A stretch of 64,000 nucleotides of DNA from Grimontia marina (GTDB lineage Bacteria > Pseudomonadota > Gammaproteobacteria > Enterobacterales > Vibrionaceae), in NCBI RefSeq assembly GCF_900060185.1, contig NZ_FIZY01000011.1, positions 62,001 to 126,000 on the forward strand. Direction: 5' to 3'. The notes beneath the pieces were generated by a model, which saw only the letters and a list, made by a program, of their open reading frames with translations, was not told the origin of the DNA and did not search any database. The position numbers and the translations under genes are program-made. This document shows positions 53,516 to 62,931 of this stretch, piece after piece. How positions within the stretch are numbered: the first letter of the stretch is position 1; each line of letters begins with the position of its first letter.

Positions 53516-54190
53516 TTAAAATGTTTCGCTATAAGGGCGAATATCTATTTCCTGCGTCCAAGCGCTAGCAGGTTGCTTGGTCAGGTTCAGATAGACACCT
53601 GCCGCATCGTTAGGCTCGATAGCGGTCTCGCGTCTAAGAGCAGGGAAGCGCTCACGACTTTTGGGAGACCACAAAATACCATCAATAACAACATGTGAAA
53701 CATGAATGCGTTGTGCTTGGAATTCTCTGGCGAGGGATTGGGTCAGCCCTCGCAGTGCAAATTTTGCAGATGAAAATGCGCTGAAGTTCTTACTTCCGCG
53801 GATACCAGCTGTTGCTCCCGTGACCAGTAGCGTCCCACCGCCTTGTTTAATCATCATCGGAATAACCGCCTGAGCGATGTTGAAAAGGCTCATCACCGAG
53901 GTTCGCCAGGTTTCCTCAAAACGCGTCGCCGTTGTTGAGAAGAAGCGATCGATAGTCAACATGGCAGTATTGCAAATCACAACTTCCGGGGTGCCATAGA
54001 GTGCATCAATCTGTGCAAATGCACGGTTGATTTCATTTGCATCTGTTGTATCTGCGATGATCATGCCTTCTGAACGACTGATGGTGACAACTTGGAAACC
54101 ATCGTTTTCGAAAGTGTGTTTAATCGCTTCACCCAGCCCCTCACCATAACCAGCGATCACTGCTAGCGGTTTTCCTTTTGATGTTGTCAT
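53516..54190 (-). CDS. SDR-family oxidoreductase with atypical active site
   Basis: This 224-residue Rossmann protein has AVIAGYGEGLGEAI as the nucleotide motif and a conserved NTAM in the Asn position. The catalytic segment reads FSAFSSAKFALRG, where Phe replaces the Tyr of YxxxK, and the Ser position reads GATAG, so Ser is absent too. A subfamily of this type is familiar to me, but the activity is uncertain. GGAGAACGCA sets the ATG at 54190. It precedes the amine oxidase gene. Confidence 0.78.
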   Translation of the reverse strand: MTTSKGKPLAVIAGYGEGLGEAIKHTFENDGFQVVTISRSEGMIIADTTDANEINRAFAQIDALYGTPEVVICNTAMLTIDRFFSTTATRFEETWRTSVMSLFNIAQAVIPMMIKQGGGTLLVTGATAGIRGSKNFSAFSSAKFALRGLTQSLAREFQAQRIHVSHVVIDGILWSPKSRERFPALRRETAIEPNDAAGVYLNLTKQPASAWTQEIDIRPYSETF

Positions 54191-54444
54191 TGCGTTCTCC
54201 ATCAATACAGCTTTAATGTATTAGATGCTAACGTAATGCTGGCGTTGAGCGAGGCAGTATTGGTAAGTCAGTGGCGTAGTATTTCTTGTGTGAGTGAGAA
54301 AATAGGCATTTTATCGGTGAGAAGAAATACGAACGGCTTTTAGAATATCCCACAATCCTCTTTCGGTGATGAAATTCACCACTTTTGATTGATTGGGGGA
54401 TAACTGAGTTTATATGTCTTTCAGACTATGTTGTGAAAGCTTGT

Positions 54445-56325
54445 TTATCCTCCAACATTAGGAAACGTTGATTCGCTTAAAGTCTGTTGCTGGTAGATGT
54501 CTAAAATTTTGGTAAGACCTGGTTTATTTGTATTTTGAGCAAGCTCCTCTAATTTTGATATCATTTGAGGCCTTTGCTTTTCATTTGCAAGCAGAATAGT
54601 TGCCAATGCTGACTGCTTATTGTCCGACTCTTCTTTGACCAGACGGTTGTAAAACTGGCCTTGCTCAATAAACGTCATTTCATTTGTGCTGAAAAAACGA
54701 GAGGCTGTTGTCAGAACGACCGTTTTTTCCTCGTTCAGAAGATGCTCAACTGCATCAGCTCTTCCATCAGGACGATAAAGCGCACCCTCTACGGCGGCAT
54801 TGCGCTCAAAAGGATGATCTGAATTCATCGACTTAATGAATGTGGGCGTGAAAACATCATCATCAATATTGGCGGCGGATTTGAGTGCTATAAGCCGCTC
54901 TCTATTCGACGAGGTATTGCTTTGTAATACCGCCGAAACCATATCAATACCACTTTGACGCAAAGTCGTTTGCTTATTTGCGAGATTGCCAATGTTGAAC
55001 ATAGCAGTCTCGCTAAGCATTGGAGAATCATTTCGTTTGATGACTTCTTTGAATGCTTCCATCGCGATATCTGTCGCTCCCTCGAGATGTGCTAGGTTAA
55101 CCATACCCGCAGCTCTGTATCTGTATGGAACATCTGGATCGTTGATGATATTCCCAAGGTATTGCTCAGACTCGGGTTGGTTAGCATCTTGTATTGCCAT
55201 TAATATGGCTTGTCGTTCCAATGGAGAAAGTGCTTCATCACTTAACATTGACTTTATTTCTGACAATGTTTTGAAGTTAAGAAGGTACTGACCTACACGG
55301 ACAGACTCTGTATAGGAAAGTGAGTTTGATAACCCATTGAGCGCCTCGTAGTATTGCTCATCGTTAGAAATATCGTCTTTGGTGGCATAGGATTCTAAAT
55401 CTGAATTGAATCGTGCGTTAGCATTAAATGTAAACAGCTCATTTTTAAATTCGACATGTCCAGGGTCGAATCTTTGGTAGTTGCCTACGATGGTCATGCC
55501 AATCTTTATTTTATTATTTTCCGCGATAGAAGATGAATTATGCGACATGTCTAGAGAAACGTCCCCATGCATGGACAAATTCACGTTAGCTTCTGTTAGA
55601 AGGCCATCGTCACCTATTTGACCCGACCATGAGTCTTTGATGTCGTCTACAATCGAACCCAATTCGAATTGATCGGTGTATAGGATATCTAGTAATCGTC
55701 GTGTGACTGTGTTTGATGCTCCATCAATTTGATATTGATAAACAGCTGAACGTGATGCCTCTTTGATGGTTACTGGCTCATCGTTTGGACTATAAGAGAG
55801 GTTTGATATATAAAAGGCCGCAGAACCTAAGGGGTGTTCTCTTGACAGCCCAAGCATATCTATGGATGTGTAAAGTTGTGGAGCTTTGTATGCGTATAGA
55901 AACCCTATTTCATTTTCGTCACTGGGTGAGGCTGCCTTGTCGGGAGTGGTGACCCTAAAGTTCCTTAATATCCCCCGCCTTTTGCGCTTTCCAATGTCTT
56001 GGTTTTCGAAAACAACTTCAAAGGAGAGCATTGCCTCAGTAGGTGGTGAGTCACTTTCCTTACCAAAATCGAGCTTCGCTGTGTTTTTTAAATTAACGAC
56101 ATATCCAATAAAATTTGGGGTTGAATTTTTTTTAAGGGGAGTAGGTTGCTGCGTACTCTTCGAGTTTTCATTAGATGACGATAAAAATTTGTCATTCATT
56201 TTGACTTCTGAATTTTCAGATATGTCAGTTGATTCTTGGTTTTTTTTGCCTTCCGAACTTAAGTAGGTGAAGCTCATGGCGATAAGAAATAGAACGATAA
56301 CTGGGAGAATAAATTTTATTTTCAT
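54445..56325 (-). CDS. Membrane-anchored protein with HEAT-like helical repeats, unrecognised
   Basis: This 626-residue protein has an N-terminal hydrophobic segment (MKIKFILPVIVLFLIAMSF) and a low-complexity Ser/Asn linker. A beta-rich region follows (about 60-320), then a long helical-repeat region (about 330-620) with HEAT-like units, for example LERQAILMAIQDANQP and YRYRAAGMVNLAHLEG. The overall plan recalls vitellogenin-type lipid-transfer N-terminal modules, but only as a hint. GAGG seven bases before the ATG at 56325 decides the start. It lies 48 bases after the secreted-protein gene at 56380-57549 in the same direction. Confidence 0.7.
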   Translation of the reverse strand: MKIKFILPVIVLFLIAMSFTYLSSEGKKNQESTDISENSEVKMNDKFLSSSNENSKSTQQPTPLKKNSTPNFIGYVVNLKNTAKLDFGKESDSPPTEAMLSFEVVFENQDIGKRKRRGILRNFRVTTPDKAASPSDENEIGFLYAYKAPQLYTSIDMLGLSREHPLGSAAFYISNLSYSPNDEPVTIKEASRSAVYQYQIDGASNTVTRRLLDILYTDQFELGSIVDDIKDSWSGQIGDDGLLTEANVNLSMHGDVSLDMSHNSSSIAENNKIKIGMTIVGNYQRFDPGHVEFKNELFTFNANARFNSDLESYATKDDISNDEQYYEALNGLSNSLSYTESVRVGQYLLNFKTLSEIKSMLSDEALSPLERQAILMAIQDANQPESEQYLGNIINDPDVPYRYRAAGMVNLAHLEGATDIAMEAFKEVIKRNDSPMLSETAMFNIGNLANKQTTLRQSGIDMVSAVLQSNTSSNRERLIALKSAANIDDDVFTPTFIKSMNSDHPFERNAAVEGALYRPDGRADAVEHLLNEEKTVVLTTASRFFSTNEMTFIEQGQFYNRLVKEESDNKQSALATILLANEKQRPQMISKLEELAQNTNKPGLTKILDIYQQQTLSESTFPNVGG

Positions 56326-56379
56326 GTTCATACCTCAATAAAGGCGCCGAATAAACGGCACCTTATCGTATATCAGACC

Positions 56380-57549
56380 TTATATTATGCTTCGAACACT
56401 ACCCAGTCTTGAAATACGGGGATCATTATTATCTATAACAATTTTTCCTTTGATATATTCATCTAACCAAACTCTTTCTCCAAGTGTATAACCACTCCAG
56501 CTCATTAAAGTCGCGGCGTACAATGTGATAGTCCAAGGTGGGAAGCCCGCCTTAACTGCACCTATTATGTTGCCACCAAATGCCTTAGTCGATGCTTTCC
56601 CTTTGGCATGAACGTAAAACTTCCAGTTTTTAGGATTATTATCTCTGGTTAGACCACCCTCAATCCGCAATGGTATTGATGCTGAAATAGTGTTAACTGT
56701 GCCCGTTAAGTTAGCGGTCACTCCCACGCCAACTGCCACACCAACTGAAAAATTTTGCCATCCGTTGAATGAGACGGTGTTGTAAACATACTCTGGAGTG
56801 CGCCATCTGTTATTGATATAAATAGGATGAGGAACGGAGTTAAACCAACCAGTATAACCGCCACCCATTGCGTATTTAATATTAGCGCCTACACCAGCAT
56901 TAAAAGTGAATTTGATGGGAAGTGCATATTGCATCAATTCAATTGCATCGAAGAAGGGGTTTGAAAGAGAGGCACCTAATGCAACGTTGAACCCATAGCC
57001 GTTATGAACAGGGTCACACTCTGTAGCCAAGGTTAAGCTAATTGACGTTGAAGGGGAAGAACCCCCACCAACAGAAATGGCAGCTGAGTGTCCTGCCCAG
57101 CCGCCATTCCATACTCCATCTAGACCGCCTGGAAGATCAAGAAATGCTTTACAGTAATTTTTACCGTCAGTACTTTCGTTTCCCATAAGCGCTTGTATTA
57201 AATCACCCTTTGCGTCGGAATCGGTGGGGGTAATATCGCTTTCTAGATAGAGATCAAAGGCGCGGTGACGATTACCTTTAAGCCAAGTGCCGTCTTGAGT
57301 TGAAATGCGTTGACTTAGCGAGGCGCTTTTGTCGGATCTTGAAGCAATATCAGATGCTGCCCAGATACGCTCCCTAGGACTAAGGTCGCCTACACCAATT
57401 AGGTGTGGATTTTGAGCCCAAAGAGGATCACCAATATCGTTCCAAGTAATACTATGGCTGCCCGAATAGGAGAGAGTTGAAAAGCAGGCGAGTAAAGCTC
57501 CTGCAAAAATCTTCCCTGATTTAAGTCTTTTAAAAGATGGTGAGTACAT
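56380..57549 (-). CDS. Secreted beta-rich protein, unrecognised
   Basis: This 389-residue protein has a signal peptide (GKIFAGALLACFSTLSYSGS) and a mature part rich in Gly, Asn, Ser and aromatic residues. It has alternating beta-type segments such as VGVAVGVGVTANLTGTV and GGLTRDNNPKNWKFYVHAKG. GGAGCGAACA-ATG sets the start. It probably forms a beta structure in the periplasm or outside. It is the first gene of a two-gene unit with the HEAT-repeat protein. No family is recognised. Confidence 0.7.
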   Translation of the reverse strand: MYSPSFKRLKSGKIFAGALLACFSTLSYSGSHSITWNDIGDPLWAQNPHLIGVGDLSPRERIWAASDIASRSDKSASLSQRISTQDGTWLKGNRHRAFDLYLESDITPTDSDAKGDLIQALMGNESTDGKNYCKAFLDLPGGLDGVWNGGWAGHSAAISVGGGSSPSTSISLTLATECDPVHNGYGFNVALGASLSNPFFDAIELMQYALPIKFTFNAGVGANIKYAMGGGYTGWFNSVPHPIYINNRWRTPEYVYNTVSFNGWQNFSVGVAVGVGVTANLTGTVNTISASIPLRIEGGLTRDNNPKNWKFYVHAKGKASTKAFGGNIIGAVKAGFPPWTITLYAATLMSWSGYTLGERVWLDEYIKGKIVIDNNDPRISRLGSVRSII

Positions 57550-58387
57550 TGTTTGTTCGCTCCATTTACAATCTACATGTTTAAAAAGATAAAAAATATA
57601 TAGTTCCACTAACAGTGATAATGAATATTTGGCGTTCTAATTATTATCTCTCTTTTTAAGCCTACCGCTCTTTAAACCTACTCCATGATTTGCTATTGAA
57701 AGTGCGGTCTCTAATATAAACCGGATGTGGTGTTATATTTAGAAGCTAACCTGTTCATTGGATTTCTAGTGTAGTAACCAAAACTTTCCCCACAATAAAG
57801 AAAAACTATGCCGAAATAGACTCTCACACAAAAGTGGTACTTTTAATTAAAAATAAACTCATTAGCATTTATTAATAAGGTATCGCTAATCTATTTATCT
57901 CTAAAATTAAATGACTTTAACCTTTTCCATATTTATTTGTTTGTTAAGTGTATGTTTTATCGGGTGTAAGATTATCTTTTGATATTAGACAATATAAATA
58001 GTAGGGCTATTTCTCTGATGTGAAGCTATCTTCTGAGGTTAACAATTATGAATGGTATGGTTACTTCCCTAGTGTGGAACGTTTACTCTGAGTGTGATCT
58101 ATATAGTTAAAAAAAATAAGAATGGTTAAAGTACCAGCTCTTAGTATTAAGATAGTATGATTTTTGTTTTTTTGTGACTTTTTGGATTTAAAGGTATGTG
58201 GTTCGGTGAGTGAAATTAATAGGTTATCAATGCGTTTAATTCGAGGAATAGTCATCATTGATTGAACGGATTTTAGGCTGCCTTGATCGAGAGAAATCCA
58301 GACATTGGAAATAGCCTAGTTTTTAATAAGAAGCGCTGAGTCTGACGAACTGATACCTATAAGAACTTACACCATAGACAAAAAAGC
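57550..58387. other. AT-rich non-coding region
   Basis: About 840 bases, markedly more AT-rich than the surrounding chromosome, with no supported gene. It separates the unknown gene pair from the IS91-like element and looks like horizontally acquired DNA. Confidence 0.5.
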
Positions 58388-58489
58388 TCTTAAGTGCGTT
58401 GTTGAATGAAGCCGCTACGCGGCAGAATGCCCTCTTACCGCCTACGTTTCTCCCAACCCTGCCCATCGGCAGCAAACAGGAGAAACACC

Positions 58490-59371
58490 ATGAACCCGCA
58501 ACAACAACGGCACTTCGATGCCCTTTACCAACAGCACCTCAACAATTTAACCCTTCAAGGCAAGCGACCCGCCACCATTGACGCCTATGCCCGCGCTGTC
58601 CGGCGCATTGCCGCATTCTTCGATTCTCCCCCCGACAACCTCTCTCAGCAACAGCTCAAAACCTACTTCGTGCGCCTTATCGCATCCCACTCCTGGAGCA
58701 CCGTGAAGCTCGACCGTAATGGCCTGCAGTTCTTCTACCGCTATACCCTCAATAAGCAGTGGGAATGGCTCGATATCGTCAAACCCCCTCAGGTCAAACG
58801 CCTGCCGGATATCTTAACCCCCAACGAAGTCGGCTTACTTATCACCTTCACCCGACAAACCCGCTACCAACGCTTCTTCTATACCCTTTATTGTCTCGGG
58901 TTGCGCCTGGGCGAAGGGCTGCAACTCGCTGTCGGGGATATCGACAGTGCCCACCATCAAGTGCATATCCGCAATGCCAAGGGCGGCAAAGACCGCTTGG
59001 TGCCGCTGCCCGACACTACCCTCACGGTGTTGCGCCAATACTGGTGCACCCATCGCCATCCGACCTTGCTTTTTCCCGGGCTCGGCAATGAGGGGCCGAT
59101 GGACCGCGGCGGCGTGCAAAAAGCCATGAAGCAGGTCTGTCGTGATGTCGGTATTCATAAGGCCATCAGCCCCCATTCCCTGCGCCATTGTTATGCCACC
59201 CATCTGCTCGAACAAGGCTTGGATTTACGCTCCCTGCAACGCCTGCTCGGTCACGCCAGTCTCACCACCACGGCTCGCTACACCCAACTCACGGACGTGA
59301 AGCACGCCCAGCTTCATCAGGCAGTAAATCAACTCGCCTCTGGCCTCACCATTATGTGGGAGGCACCATGA
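58490..59371 (+). CDS. Tyrosine recombinase of the IS91-like element
   Basis: This 293-residue phage-integrase-family protein has an N-terminal SAM-like core-binding domain (about 10-95) and a catalytic domain with the complete set Arg139, Lys167, His229/Arg232 (HSLRH), His255 (LLGHAS) and Tyr264 (TARYTQL). AGGAGAAACACC precedes the ATG. Its stop overlaps the transposase start (ATGA). Such recombinases accompany some IS91 elements; the role is not settled. Confidence 0.85.
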   Translation: MNPQQQRHFDALYQQHLNNLTLQGKRPATIDAYARAVRRIAAFFDSPPDNLSQQQLKTYFVRLIASHSWSTVKLDRNGLQFFYRYTLNKQWEWLDIVKPPQVKRLPDILTPNEVGLLITFTRQTRYQRFFYTLYCLGLRLGEGLQLAVGDIDSAHHQVHIRNAKGGKDRLVPLPDTTLTVLRQYWCTHRHPTLLFPGLGNEGPMDRGGVQKAMKQVCRDVGIHKAISPHSLRHCYATHLLEQGLDLRSLQRLLGHASLTTTARYTQLTDVKHAQLHQAVNQLASGLTIMWEAP

Positions 59372-60414
59372 GTGCCTTTATCCAACTGCTGCAACAGCAG
59401 GCAGGAATCCTTGAAACTCGACACCTTACCCCAGATATCGGGCGGGCTATCTTTGCCATGACCCGATGCCGAACCGGCGCGTTGGGGACTGCGCAATGGG
59501 CATGTCAGGGCTGTCAGTATGATGAGCGAACACTGCTCTCGTGCGGACACCGCCACTGCCCCCAGTGCCAACACCCTCACACGGTGCAATGGCTCCAACG
59601 ACAGGCGCTTAAGCTGTTGCCGACCTCGTATTTTATGGTGACCTTCACCCTGCCTGCGCCATTGCTTCACTTAGCCCGTACGCAGGCGAAGCCCTTGTAT
59701 GCGTTGATGTTCTCTGTCGCGGCGTCCGTACTCAAGGATTTTGCACAGCGTAAACATGGCGGCGACAGTGGCTTTACCCTGGTGCTCCACACCCACAACC
59801 GACGACGGGATATGCACCCGCACCTGCATGCTATTGTGCCTGCGGGGTTTTATCACCCCTCGCGCCGCCAGTGGCATAAGGGCAATAAACAGTTCCTTTA
59901 CCCTCACGCGCCACTGGCATCGGTCTGGCGCGCCCGGCTGTTGGCCGCCATCAACGCCCATCCCACCTTGACCTTGCCACCCTCGTTGCCCGCGCAATGG
60001 GTCGTGGACTGTCGCGCCGTAGGACAGGGATTACCCGCCATCAAGTACCTCTCTCGGTATCTGTATCGGGGGGTGTTACCAGACAAAGATATTATCGACA
60101 TCAGCGATGATCAGGTGACCTTCCGCTACACCGACAGCCACACAAAACAGTCGATGACGCGCTCTTTGCCAACCCCGTACTTTTTGATGTTGATACTGCA
60201 GCATGTGTTACCCAAAGGGCTGCAACGGGTACGTGATTATGGCTTGCTGCATGGCAGTGCCAAACAAAAACGGCACGCGATCCAGCTGATGCTGCTTCAC
60301 ATGGCGCACCGGACATTACCGATTGACGTCCCCGTCAACGTGCACACAACGCGATGTTGCCCTACGTGCGGCGAGCGGCGTCTGGTCTGTGTGGGCGTGG
60401 CACGACCGAGATAG
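59368..60414 (+). CDS. IS91-family transposase
   Basis: This 348-residue HUH-type rolling-circle transposase has an N-terminal zinc-binding region (CQGCQ, then CGHRHCPQCQ, about 46-68). The HUH motif is in MHPHLHAIVPAG (150-154) and the two-tyrosine motif in KYLSRYLYRG (Tyr227, Tyr231). It should nick and transfer single-stranded element DNA. It is translated from an ATG overlapping the recombinase gene. Confidence 0.88.
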   Translation: MSAFIQLLQQQAGILETRHLTPDIGRAIFAMTRCRTGALGTAQWACQGCQYDERTLLSCGHRHCPQCQHPHTVQWLQRQALKLLPTSYFMVTFTLPAPLLHLARTQAKPLYALMFSVAASVLKDFAQRKHGGDSGFTLVLHTHNRRRDMHPHLHAIVPAGFYHPSRRQWHKGNKQFLYPHAPLASVWRARLLAAINAHPTLTLPPSLPAQWVVDCRAVGQGLPAIKYLSRYLYRGVLPDKDIIDISDDQVTFRYTDSHTKQSMTRSLPTPYFLMLILQHVLPKGLQRVRDYGLLHGSAKQKRHAIQLMLLHMAHRTLPIDVPVNVHTTRCCPTCGERRLVCVGVARPR

Positions 60415-60415
60415 C

Positions 60416-60746
60416 CGAAAGGCGAACAGAATAAGGAAAATGGCGACCATTTAGACAAAGGAGAAAACACATATAAAGAGATACACAGTCACGTAACCCC
60501 TTGAAGTTATGCGATACCCGATAACTTCCCGGCGGCGCTCGCCTGTCAATCAGTGACCGGCGGGCATCCTCTCTGTACTCATCCGAGCAATTTACTTAAT
60601 AAAGGACGGGCTTGTCCAACACCCAAATAAAGTGTCGGCTACGCGACACTTATTCTTATTTGTTAGAGAGTATCTTTGCCTAAACCGCTGTACCGTTACC
60701 TCTTAGATTTGGTTGCTACCATGCGCGACATGCACTTCATCTGTTC
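60416..60746. other. 3' non-coding end of the IS91-like element and junction
   Basis: About 240 bases of untranslated element sequence lead to the right-end hairpin (60630-60651), followed by about 95 bases of host DNA up to the next repeat. No gene is seen. Confidence 0.45.
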
Positions 60747-61008
60747 TATCCCCAAAAAATCTAAAAATGCGTGTATTTAGAGTTCATCAATGCATCCAAT
60801 TCGAGTCAAATTTCACGAGGAATAGTCACTCTATTTCCGTGGGATTTAACAAAGAACTGGGCACATGAATGCCTCCCCTTGAGCGAGTCGACTGACGCCG
60901 TGCTATTTGTTGTTCCTTTTTGATGGAGGTGAACACCTGCACAGGAAAGCCGCGATCACAACGTCAGTCAATCTCGCTTAATCCGATATCTCCAGGTCGT
61001 TTGGGTAC
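60747..61008. repeat. Palindromic repeat element family 2, full copy 2
   Basis: This 262-base relative of 15748-16008 has a clear right end TCCAGGTCGTTTGGGTAC and a degraded left end. The interior blocks TTTCACGAGGAATAGT, TTGTTCCTTTTTGATGGAG and CAGTCAATCTCGCT are kept. Confidence 0.75.
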
Positions 61009-61928
61009 AATCATAGTGTTGTTTTCCTCAGACCTTTTGATGATCTTTGTCATTTCGATGTCCGACAGTGATGGGGGTGCTTTCATAATTTATGTTTCAA
61101 AAAACTGTCGGTGTTAAGGCTTGCTTTGTGCAACAGACAAACAAAATTTGATGACGAGTGAAGGGGGGGGGAGTGAAAGAATAATATCTCTAATGTGAGA
61201 CGGCTCTTGGTGGCGATGAATTGAATTTTAAATTAGGACTATAAAAGGACTAGTTTTTTGAATGAGTAGATTTGTACTTTTGTACGGCAAAGAGTGTCAT
61301 CAATATTATCTACCATAAATATAATGTGGTTATATTTTTGATTTAAAAGGATTTAATTTGTTTTTCTTTATGGGGAAAGACAAAAGTAGTGGTCGAATAA
61401 GCTATTTTAGCTAAAGCTTGTATATGTATTTTTGTCAATTTTTATTAATTAAGTGTGAAAAATATAAGATTGTGTTTCGTTAAAATGGCTTTATAGTCTG
61501 CATTTAGCTCATATCAGGATGCCGAGTGTAACTGCTGCATATGTTCGAATTTTAGTAATATATTCTTCATTATCATGTATCACCGATATTATAATTTGTT
61601 TTTGGTGTTAAGCATGTTTTTTACAATGGTAAGCGTATTGTAACCGAGACTTTTTCGTGAATGAAATGTTGAAAAGTGTGAATAAATATATCCTTGTGGA
61701 AAGAAAGAAAGATAGTGCCAGTGCTTTTTCTTCATCTTTGATTTGAGTTGTGGATAAGTGATTTGCAGTGATGCTTTTAAAAAGCAAGTTATTTGTTACT
61801 AAACTGTATGTATATCGTGTTCGAAAAAATAGTATTTCCTGGTTGAGACTCTTGATGTAGAGGGATGGAGTGCGTTTTTGTGTTAAATTATTGAGAAGCG
61901 GAATGCTGTGGGAACAATTGAGGTTTAG
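61009..61928. other. AT-rich region upstream of the LysR gene
   Basis: About 920 strongly AT-rich bases hold no supported gene. A G9 tract lies at 61163-61171. Confidence 0.45.
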
Positions 61929-62894
61929 ATGATGGATACATCGAAAAAGAGGTTTTTTAAAGGAAAAGTCAATAGAATTGCATATCTTAATGGTATAAGA
62001 GCGTTTGAAGCTGCCGCGAGACATCAAAGCTTTGCGGGTGCTGCACAGGAATTGAATGTGACACCTGCGGCAGTTGGCCAGCAAGTCAGGCAACTTGAAG
62101 ACTGGCTTGATATTAGATTGTTTAACCGTGCAACGTCGGGTTCAACAAGGCTGACACTGACAGAAGAAGCAGTACGTGCGTTTCCTGATATTCACCGCGG
62201 GTTTGATTTGATTACACGTGGTCTAAGTAATCTCTTTGACGAGCCAGAAGAAAATACCATCACGATTTCGGCGAGTCCTTCCATTGCCTCGAAATGGTTG
62301 CTCGCCCGCATCAATGCGTTTCAGTTAGACAATGAAGATTGCGACATTCAGGTGGAAACTGATGTGGCTCTGGTTGACTACTCAGAGAGGGGAATTGATA
62401 TCGGTGTTAGATACGGCTTAGGACAATGGGAGGGATTATGCGCCCAGCACTTAATGTTTGAAGATATCTTTCCGGTATGCTCGCCAGAATTTGCCAAAAA
62501 GTATGGATTGGAACGGTCACCACCAGAGGGACTGGAAGGGATCCCACTTTTACATGATTATTCAGTGCCTGCAAACAGTGGATACCCTTCTTGGCAGGAG
62601 TGGTCAGACAATGTTAGAGCGCCACTACCGGCGAAATTGCACGGCCTCAAAATCAATGACTTCTCCAGTGTTATGGAGTTAGCTCGGCGTGGAAATGGCC
62701 TTGCTTTAGGGCGTAGCAGGCTGATTGAAGATGAATTGGAGTCAGGCGAGTTGATTATCCCTTTTAACCGTGACTCATACCAGTTTCGTTCTCGTTTTTG
62801 CTATTATCTGGTATGGAAAAATGAAGAGGGCGATAGCGATCGAAAATCTAGGCCCTTCAGAGACTGGTTAATGTCCACTGTGAGTGATACGTGA
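61929..62894 (+). CDS. LysR-family regulator, GcvA-like
   Basis: This 321-residue LysR-type regulator has the N-terminal helix-turn-helix FAGAAQELNVTPAAVGQQVRQLEDWL, quoted in part, and a GcvA-type effector domain (SPSIASKWLLARINAF, ERGIDIGVRYGLGQWEGL, VMELARRGNGLALGR). GAGG precedes the double ATG. Targets are unknown; the next gene is convergent, so there is no divergent partner. Confidence 0.88.
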   Translation: MMDTSKKRFFKGKVNRIAYLNGIRAFEAAARHQSFAGAAQELNVTPAAVGQQVRQLEDWLDIRLFNRATSGSTRLTLTEEAVRAFPDIHRGFDLITRGLSNLFDEPEENTITISASPSIASKWLLARINAFQLDNEDCDIQVETDVALVDYSERGIDIGVRYGLGQWEGLCAQHLMFEDIFPVCSPEFAKKYGLERSPPEGLEGIPLLHDYSVPANSGYPSWQEWSDNVRAPLPAKLHGLKINDFSSVMELARRGNGLALGRSRLIEDELESGELIIPFNRDSYQFRSRFCYYLVWKNEEGDSDRKSRPFRDWLMSTVSDT

Positions 62895-62897
62895 ACA

Positions 62898-62927
62898 AAA
62901 AAAGGACCGTTTAAACGGTCCTTTTTT
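62898..62927. terminator. Bidirectional terminator between LysR and MBL genes
   Basis: A perfect palindrome centred on AAGGACCGTTTAAACGGTCCTT lies between A and T runs and serves both convergent genes. Confidence 0.88.
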
Positions 62928-62931
62928 GTGG

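Larger units (their letters stand above)
58388..60655 (+). mobile_element. IS91-like element with accessory tyrosine recombinase
   Basis: A GC-richer unit inside AT-rich DNA holds a tyrosine recombinase gene and an overlapping IS91-type transposase gene. A hairpin GCCGC-TAC-GCGGC (58411-58423) lies near the left end. A larger hairpin AAGTGTCG/CGACACTT (60630-60651) lies near the right end. Both contain GCTACGCG. The outer boundaries are inferred, as IS91 elements make no target duplication. Confidence 0.7.

Noticed and set aside
58061-58258. Open frame of 65 codons in AT-rich DNA
   Set aside because: Composition and lack of a ribosome site or domain indicate chance.
61608-62093. Open frame of 161 codons on the minus strand overlapping the LysR start
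   Set aside because: It overlaps the well-supported LysR gene, lies mostly in AT-rich non-coding DNA and shows no recognisable domain.
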